A DNA stretch of 64,000 nucleotides from Phanerochaete sordida (taxonomy: Eukaryota > Basidiomycota > Agaricomycetes > Polyporales > Phanerochaetaceae). The stretch spans positions 124,001 through 188,000 of the forward strand of contig BPQB01000021.1 in assembly GCA_019973155.2 (NCBI GenBank). The letters run 5' to 3'. Positions within the stretch are counted from its first letter, which is position 1; each line of letters starts with the position of its first letter. Below, piece after piece: positions 58,556 through 64,000 of this stretch. A program made the position numbers and the translations under genes. A model generated the notes under the pieces. That model had not been told where the DNA came from and ran no database searches. It worked only from the letters and a program-made list of their open reading frames with translations.

Positions 58556-58909
58556 ATGAACCCGCCACACCCAGAACAAGTCCAGCGCGCACTCGTCGCT
58601 ACCCACGCCCGCCGCGCCCGCCTAGCACACGACGGTCTCCGTGCGGGGTCCAAGGCATATCACGCGATAGGGCTGACGCCTCCGGGCGTGGACGTCAGCG
58701 ACAGGCACGACTTCCTCATCTACCGAACATTATCCTTCGTCGCAGTGCTGCCCCGCACCCCGCCTACGTCAATTCAGATGCGGGGATTTGAGACGTCGGC
58801 TCTGACGCGCTTCTCGCTGGCTTCTCGCGTCTCTTCGCCTGCCCGACTCGTCAGGGCCCTCGAGATCACCGCGGAGCTCGCTCGACGACGCCTGGGGCTT
58901 ATCAGATAA
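58556..58909 (+). CDS. short hypothetical ORF
   Basis: An open frame of about 117 codons starts at ATG 58556: NPPHPEQVQRALVATHARRA, then RLAHDGLRAGSKAYHAIGLT and DVSDRHDFLIYRTLSFVAVL, ending EITAELARRRLGLIR. The first half looks like folded helical coding sequence and the second half is Arg/Ala/Ser-rich and less convincing. A donor may lie after RTLSF, in which case the true end is elsewhere. No family is recognised and no upstream exon could be fixed. Confidence 0.35.
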   Translation: MNPPHPEQVQRALVATHARRARLAHDGLRAGSKAYHAIGLTPPGVDVSDRHDFLIYRTLSFVAVLPRTPPTSIQMRGFETSALTRFSLASRVSSPARLVRALEITAELARRRLGLIR

Positions 58910-60042
58910 TTGACCGCAGAATAACCGCAGAATGGCGCGACGCCCCGCTCGCTGCGCGGATCAGGAGCTGGAAGGTGCCAGACTCTGTCCGTGCGAGGTC
59001 GCTCACAGCCGACGATGTGCAAAGTGCGGGCGATGCGTCGGGATCCGAGATCCGCGGCTACCTGCGATACGAGGCTCCTTCGGACGGCACTTGGAATGAT
59101 ATTTGAACGTACGTTTGGACCCGAATGCAACGTCTATCTGGCAATAGCTAATGGCACAGCAAATGCAGGTTATGCTGAAGAGCACCGGTGCCGTAACCTG
59201 GAGATTTTGAAACTGTTGAGCTCTGCTCCACGGCGCATATCCTGCGCCGTTCATCTGGCTGCAGTCATTTCAGCAGCACCTTTAGTGGGAGAGCATCTGC
59301 CTCGTGTTCTTGAACGTACTTTTCGCCATCCGCGGGCTCATGGTAACTTCATTCCTAATTCCGTCCCAAGTATGCTACATTTATCATACCCGTATTGACA
59401 CTAGACCAAGCCGCCATGCCCAGTGCATTGGATTTGTTAGACATCCGTGGGGTCGAAAGGTGAGTGAGCGAGCAGCGTACGAAATATGGACTGACAGTTG
59501 GAAGACTAGACCTGCCAAAGTAGGACGAGGGTGTGAAAGGGCGCCGGTGGTATCGTGGATCTAAGCGACGGCGAGAGTTGTCGAAAACGTCCATGATGTG
59601 GTCCGCCGCTGCGCCGTCTCCACGCCCTCCGCACCGTTGTCGCAAGTTTCCCATGCTGTTCGCTCCCCGCTGGGGCCCGATAAGGTGTGTGAATCTGTGG
59701 GACCGCAGCCGCGATGGTTCCTGCTGAATCGCGCGCCTCCCCACCTTCTCCCCTTGGGTACAGAGGCGGGTTTCGAGCTCTCACCGGTACAGCCGGAAAA
59801 TGTGCGCGCATGCATCTCGGATGCACTCCGCTCATAAAAAGCCCTCGGGCTTTCCTAGGAGACATGACCGTCTATTCCATACTCAATCACGAACTGCCTC
59901 GTTCGCTCGAGCCTCGAGCTTGCCTGGCTTTATCTCCCTCCTTCCCTCCCCTCACATTGATTCAGCACCTCCGCCCCGTGTTGTGCAGCCGCCCTCATCT
60001 TAAGGAGCAGAGCGTGAGGCTTGCTCTGTAACACCAGCTATC
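58910..60042. other. promoter region of the TmpA-like gene
   Basis: A TATA-like CATAAAAA lies at 59833-59840, about 200 bp upstream of the ATG at 60043, followed by a pyrimidine-rich leader (CTCCCTCCTTCCCTCCCCTC). The rest holds no supported gene. Confidence 0.45.
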
Positions 60043-62321
60043 ATGTCCACCCCCACTTTTGTCGACGATCCCGAGAAGGCCACCGCCACCCAGCTCGAGC
60101 TCCTGCCCATCGTATCAGACAAGGCTGCCATAGTCTCGTTGCAAGGCGGCATCCCTACATCCAAAGCTTTGCTCGCAGGCAAGCCCGCTCCTCGCAAAGT
60201 CAGCCGTTGGGTTCGCGTCCAACTATGGTTCAATACCTACCGGTGAGCGCGTCGACCGTCGCTCGCAGCTATGGCTTCATGCTCATAGTGTGCTGCAGGA
60301 AGTTCTACGCTTTCGTCATGAGCCTCAACATGACTATGCTCGTCCTGGCCGCAGCGAACGTCTGGGACTATCCTCGACGCTACACAGGCGCATTCATCCT
60401 GGGAAACCTCTTCTTCGCCATTCTGATGCGCAATGAGCTCTTTGGTCGCGTGCTGTACGCAGTCGTCAACTTTCTCTTCGCGAAGGTATGCCCATCACTC
60501 AACGAAGAGCTCGATGTCGCTCACAACGCGTGAGCAGTGGTCTCCGCTGTGGTTCAGGCTCGGGTGCACTTCAGCCCTGCAACACTTGGGAGGCATTCAC
60601 TCTGGCTGCGCAACAGCTGGCTTCCTCTGGCTCATCTTCCGCGTCACCCTCATCTTCATCGACCACAAGGACAACCACGACGCCGTCCTCATCATGGGGG
60701 TCATTACGAACCTAGCCGTCTCCGTCAGCATAGCCAGCGCGTTCCCGTGGGTCCGGAATACGCATCACAAGTATGTCAAAATCGGCCTTCAAATGTGCAT
60801 TTCTTCTCACACTGCCGCCCAGCGTTTTCGAGAGACACCACCGCTTCATCGGATGGTGAGTGTTTGCTGCCTTATTCTCACTGTAGACGCTCCGGGTAGC
60901 TAACAGCCGGATTTGTCTAGGGTCGGTCTCGCATGTAGTAAGTGTCGCTCTACCAATAGGTATTCGCAAATATGCTGGGCGCAGGTGCTATGTTCTGCCG
61001 CGCGCCCTCGCAATATCCGCGCCTTCGCTTACCACTCTTCTGGTGAATGAGCACTGACTACTTTCTTCGGTTAGCTTGGGTGTTCGTTGTTCTCGGAGAC
61101 AGTTACGACCTCGATACCCACACTTGGGATCCAAGCGTTCGCGTCATCCGTCAGCAGGACTTCTGGTATACGTTCGGCATGACCGTCTTGTAAGTATTTC
61201 CTCACATTCGTCTCCACTCGCAGATCGCTGACCGTGATCTGCGACCTCTTCCAGCATTCTCATTCCATGGTTCACGGTTCGCGAAGTATCAGTGGACATC
61301 GAAGTGGTGAGTAGCAACGGTAACCAATCGTTGACCGTCTCTTATGGCCCAATAGCCGTCACCCAAGGTAGCGATCCTGCGCTTCGAGCGCGGAATGCAG
61401 CAGGGCCTCCTCGCGCGCATCTCTCGCTCCTCAATCATGGAGTACCATGCGTTTGGTATCATATCGTGAGTACGAATTTCGCCATTATGCTCAGAGTCGT
61501 GCCTCACACCTGTCCCGTTAAGCGAGGGAACCCACGCAAAGTACCACTATTTGATTTGCGGCGTTCAGGGTGACTTCACCCGCAGTCTGGTTAACGACCC
61601 TCCCACACACGTTTGGACTCGCCAGCTGAAGGTGCGCCGCATGGATTTAACATGCCTGTCCGCCTCCTTAATATGCGCTATGTTTAGTTCGCCGGTGTGT
61701 CGAACACCTCAACCCTCTACAAGCGAGGCATTCGCGTTTGCACCGGCACAGGGCTCGGCGCCGCTCTGTCGACCTGCATCCAGGTGGGTTATCTGAGCGC
61801 ATCCGAAAACGTGTCACGATTCTCATATCCGTGTCTTCCAGAGCCCAGATTGGTGAGTAACCGACCGATCGTTTACCCTCCTGCGCCCACCTTCCTTCGG
61901 CGTGTTTTCATCTTACACGCTAACGCTATTTGCATCGCCCAGGTACCTGATTTGGATTGGCTCGGATCAGGAGAAGACGTTCGGCCCAACGATCTCGAAC
62001 CTCATTCACAGACATCTCGGCAAGGAGCGCTGCTGCCTGTGGGATTCGAAAGCGCGAGGTCCGCACCGTCGTGTTGGACGCATGTCAGTCTGCTGACTCT
62101 TTCCCCCGCAGGCGGCCGCCCAGACGTAATGAAGCTCGTGAAGGAGGCGTACTACGCATGGGGAGCGGAAGTCGTGTTCATCACCTCCAACTACGGAGGA
62201 AACAAAGAGATTATGGAAGGCTGCAAGGAGGCCGGCATCCCGGCATTCGTGCGTGTCTATCGCCCATCCCGTCGCGCAGCTGGCTGACTTGTGCTTCCAG
62301 GGAACCCTGTGGGACTTCTGA
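60043..62321 (+). CDS. TmpA-like integral membrane flavoprotein-type protein
   Basis: This resembles fungal TmpA-type membrane proteins and the C-terminal membrane half of some NRPS-like enzymes. TmpA in Aspergillus nidulans is reported to affect conidiation. It starts MSTPTFVDDPEKATATQLEL at 60043. Membrane spans include LNMTMLVLAAANVWDY, GAFILGNLFFAILMRNELFG, GFLWLIFRVTLIFID and VLIMGVITNLAVSVSIASAF. His-containing elements HHRFIGW and WTRQLKFAGV fit a ferric-reductase-like fold. The soluble part has VAILRFERGMQQGLLARISR, RGIRVCTGTGLGAALSTCIQ, WYLIWIGSDQEKTFGPTISN and GGRPDVMKLVKEAYYAWGAE, then EVVFITSNYGGNKEIMEGCK. It ends PAFGTLWDF at the stop 62319-62321. More than ten short introns are present. 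No adenylation domain is attached. Confidence 0.8.
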
Positions 62322-63184
62322 GCCTCAGCTCGCGCTCGTGCCTCGCGGGGCGACATGGCCGTGGCGCGGAGGATAGACACAGTCGCACACTCGACACCCC
62401 CACACGCTGTTCAGTATCTATCACCACACTACTTTATTTGTTTTATAGCTGTAACTTTAGTTCTCTTGCTCTTTCGTCGCTACATCGAAAGCCCTTCCTG
62501 TACCTATGCTGTGAAAGGTCCCATCAATGGATATACTGTAGCCTTGACATCGAAGCTCGACGGTCGTTGTATCTTCTCCGCACACATCGACTAGTTCGGC
62601 TGACAGTGTGGATTCTATGGAATATACACGTTCGCAAAACCTTGATCGCATGGCAAAGGAGGAATGTCCGCATCCGACGCCGGTGTGCGATGTCCCTCAC
62701 GCTCACATAACATTTCGGAAACGATTTTTCTAGCTCGTGCCGAGACGAATATTGGACGCTCATGCATCATGACGCAAGCTGCGAGGCGGCGCCGCGATGC
62801 GCTTCGCGTGGTTTTAATGTCTTTGTTCTCTTGCTTGGATGATGCCGTGACTTAGCCTCGTCCGGAGCAACTGACGAATCGCGACACAGTGGGCTAACCA
62901 GCGCGTAGAGGATAGCGTCTCAACGACCGTGACGAGCATGTAATCTCTCTGTGCAGTACGATTTGTGCGGCATGCCACCGAGCTATTCCCTCCGTGCCAC
63001 TGTCGCCGGAGGGGAACAAAGGAAGAAATTCTGCCACACAGCATAACGCTGTCTGGATATGGGTGCCGCCACTTGCCCGCCTGCCCAGAGATTAAAGCAT
63101 GCACACCTTGGTCGTACCCCCCACCGTCTCCAGGACTCTACTGTCAAGACTCTGCTACAATACTGCACACCGCCCACCACGCCC
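62322..63184. other. spacer, nothing recognised
   Basis: TmpA-like gene 3' flank and upstream sequence of the last gene. Open frames on both strands are short and unlike known proteins. Confidence 0.35.
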
Positions 63185-64000
63185 ATGGTACCCCTCTCGG
63201 AAGACACGAATCCGCCCTTGAAGGCGATCGAGAAGTGGCTGAGCGAGCACAAAATTGAGACCAAAGAGCTGCAAGAGCTTTGCAAGGTTTGTCGCTAATC
63301 CGAATCGCGTCGCAGGGAGCTTATCATCGGGCTGTAGATGAACAACATCAAGTCAGTCGACGCGAGAGGGAGGGAGATGCCCGAGGCGGGGCTGAAAGCG
63401 GAGCTACTCACCAAATTGTCTACTGCTACAGGCGAGAAGATAGGTACGCACGTCATGCGTCCTGCTGTCAAATTCCTGCTCAGTGTCAGCAGCTGCAACT
63501 CAGGCGTTCTTGGACGGGCTCGAAGTACGCACCTCGAGCTCTAACAAAGGATACCTCGAAGCGCCGGAGGGGCTGAAAGCAAGGCAAAGCGCGACTTCGA
63601 GGGGCTTTGGTGCCATCCACGATCCCTTGACGACTGCCTCTGGCTTCGCCACGAAAGCCCCGCCGATACGAACGGGCCCCCTCGCCGCAGTCGAGGAGCC
63701 GCTCCTCGATGAACTGTCACAAGATCCAGGACAAGGCATAGCTGCAGCCTCCATCGATGAGGACGCCGTCGAGCTCTCTCAGGCCCAGTCCCTCGCGCGC
63801 AAGGCAGCAGGTCACGCTTCGCCCATCTTCTTGCCCTCGTCGGACGGCACCCAGGAAGATGTTCCAGGAACGTCGGCTGCCGATGATAGCGACCGAGCGG
63901 ACAGAACGTCGTCTAGCAATGACGCTGCCTACGGGTTGCTGCAATGGCGCGTACGGCACAAGAAGTTCTTCCCCACAGAGAAGACCGATCGGTATGGAAG
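63185..64000 (+). CDS. hypothetical protein, 5' part (runs off the window)
   Basis: I do not recognise this gene. ATG 63185 gives MVPLSEDTNPPLKAIEKWLS and EHKIETKELQELCK. A 51-nt intron ending CTGTAG joins MNNIKSVDARGREMPEAGLK and AELLTKLSTATGEKI, and a second intron ending GTCAGCAG joins AATQAFLDGLEVRTSSSNKG in frame. The third exon is open to the edge: DPLTTASGFATKAPPIRTGP, DELSQDPGQGIAAASIDEDA, and a Ser/Asp-rich part before WRVRHKKFFPTEKTDRYG. The N-terminus is helical and charged, the middle disordered. The 3' end lies beyond 64000. Confidence 0.6.

Overview
The window is nuclear DNA from a filamentous basidiomycete, most likely an Agaricomycete (the gene content looks like Polyporales, but this is inference). 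Genes are dense, with about 30 protein genes in 64 kb on both strands. Most are cut by many short introns of about 45-65 nt with GT..AG ends, coding GC is high, and the set is eukaryotic: dynactin p25, Tim22, mitochondrial Hsp70, Hrd3, Fcf1, oligoribonuclease and phenylalanine ammonia-lyase. No tRNA, rRNA, CRISPR array or bacterial operon was seen.

Layout. 0-5.4 kb: the 5' part of dynactin subunit 5, a hypothetical gene, a four-span membrane protein and a first omega-like glutathione S-transferase (GST). 5.9-6.9 kb: copy A of a dispersed repeat. 7.3-18.8 kb: PPM1/LCMT1, TIM22, a small membrane protein, a 128-bp MITE with a TAA target duplication, a small secreted protein, a PTRHD1-like peptidyl-tRNA hydrolase, an ACAD10/11-type kinase, mitochondrial HSP70 (SSC1) and a TMEM70-like gene. 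Several of these act in mitochondria, and the SSC1/TMEM70-like pair shares a short divergent promoter carrying heat-shock elements. 19.2-21.9 kb: a second GST paralogue and the inverted copy B of the repeat. 22.1-36.9 kb: an F-box/LRR protein, a PTAR1-like protein, a DEK_C/SWIB protein, HRD3/SEL1L, an ankyrin-like protein, an F-box/beta-propeller-like protein, a coiled-coil protein with two probable GC-AG introns, and a D-2-hydroxyacid dehydrogenase. 38-41.8 kb: a basic nuclear-type protein and PAL. 41.8-44.8 kb: a nearly 3-kb stretch with no recognised gene. 44.8-57.8 kb: FCF1, a DUF1917 protein, an MIF4G protein, a very large disordered nuclear-type protein and REX2. 58-64 kb: a short hypothetical ORF, a TmpA-like membrane protein and the 5' part of an unidentified gene.

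Most genes are housekeeping and do not form a pathway cluster. No previously undescribed multi-gene system could be demonstrated. The strongest non-routine signals are the inverted repeat pair, whose two copies each lie upstream of a GST paralogue and keep several reading frames open, the MITE next to a coding-like segment, the GC-AG introns, the heat-shock element array, and very small exons (a lone ATG exon in FCF1 and a 12-nt exon in the PTRHD1-like gene). Gene limits below are start codon to stop codon, introns included. Exon joins were worked out by hand from splice consensus, frame and family resemblance.
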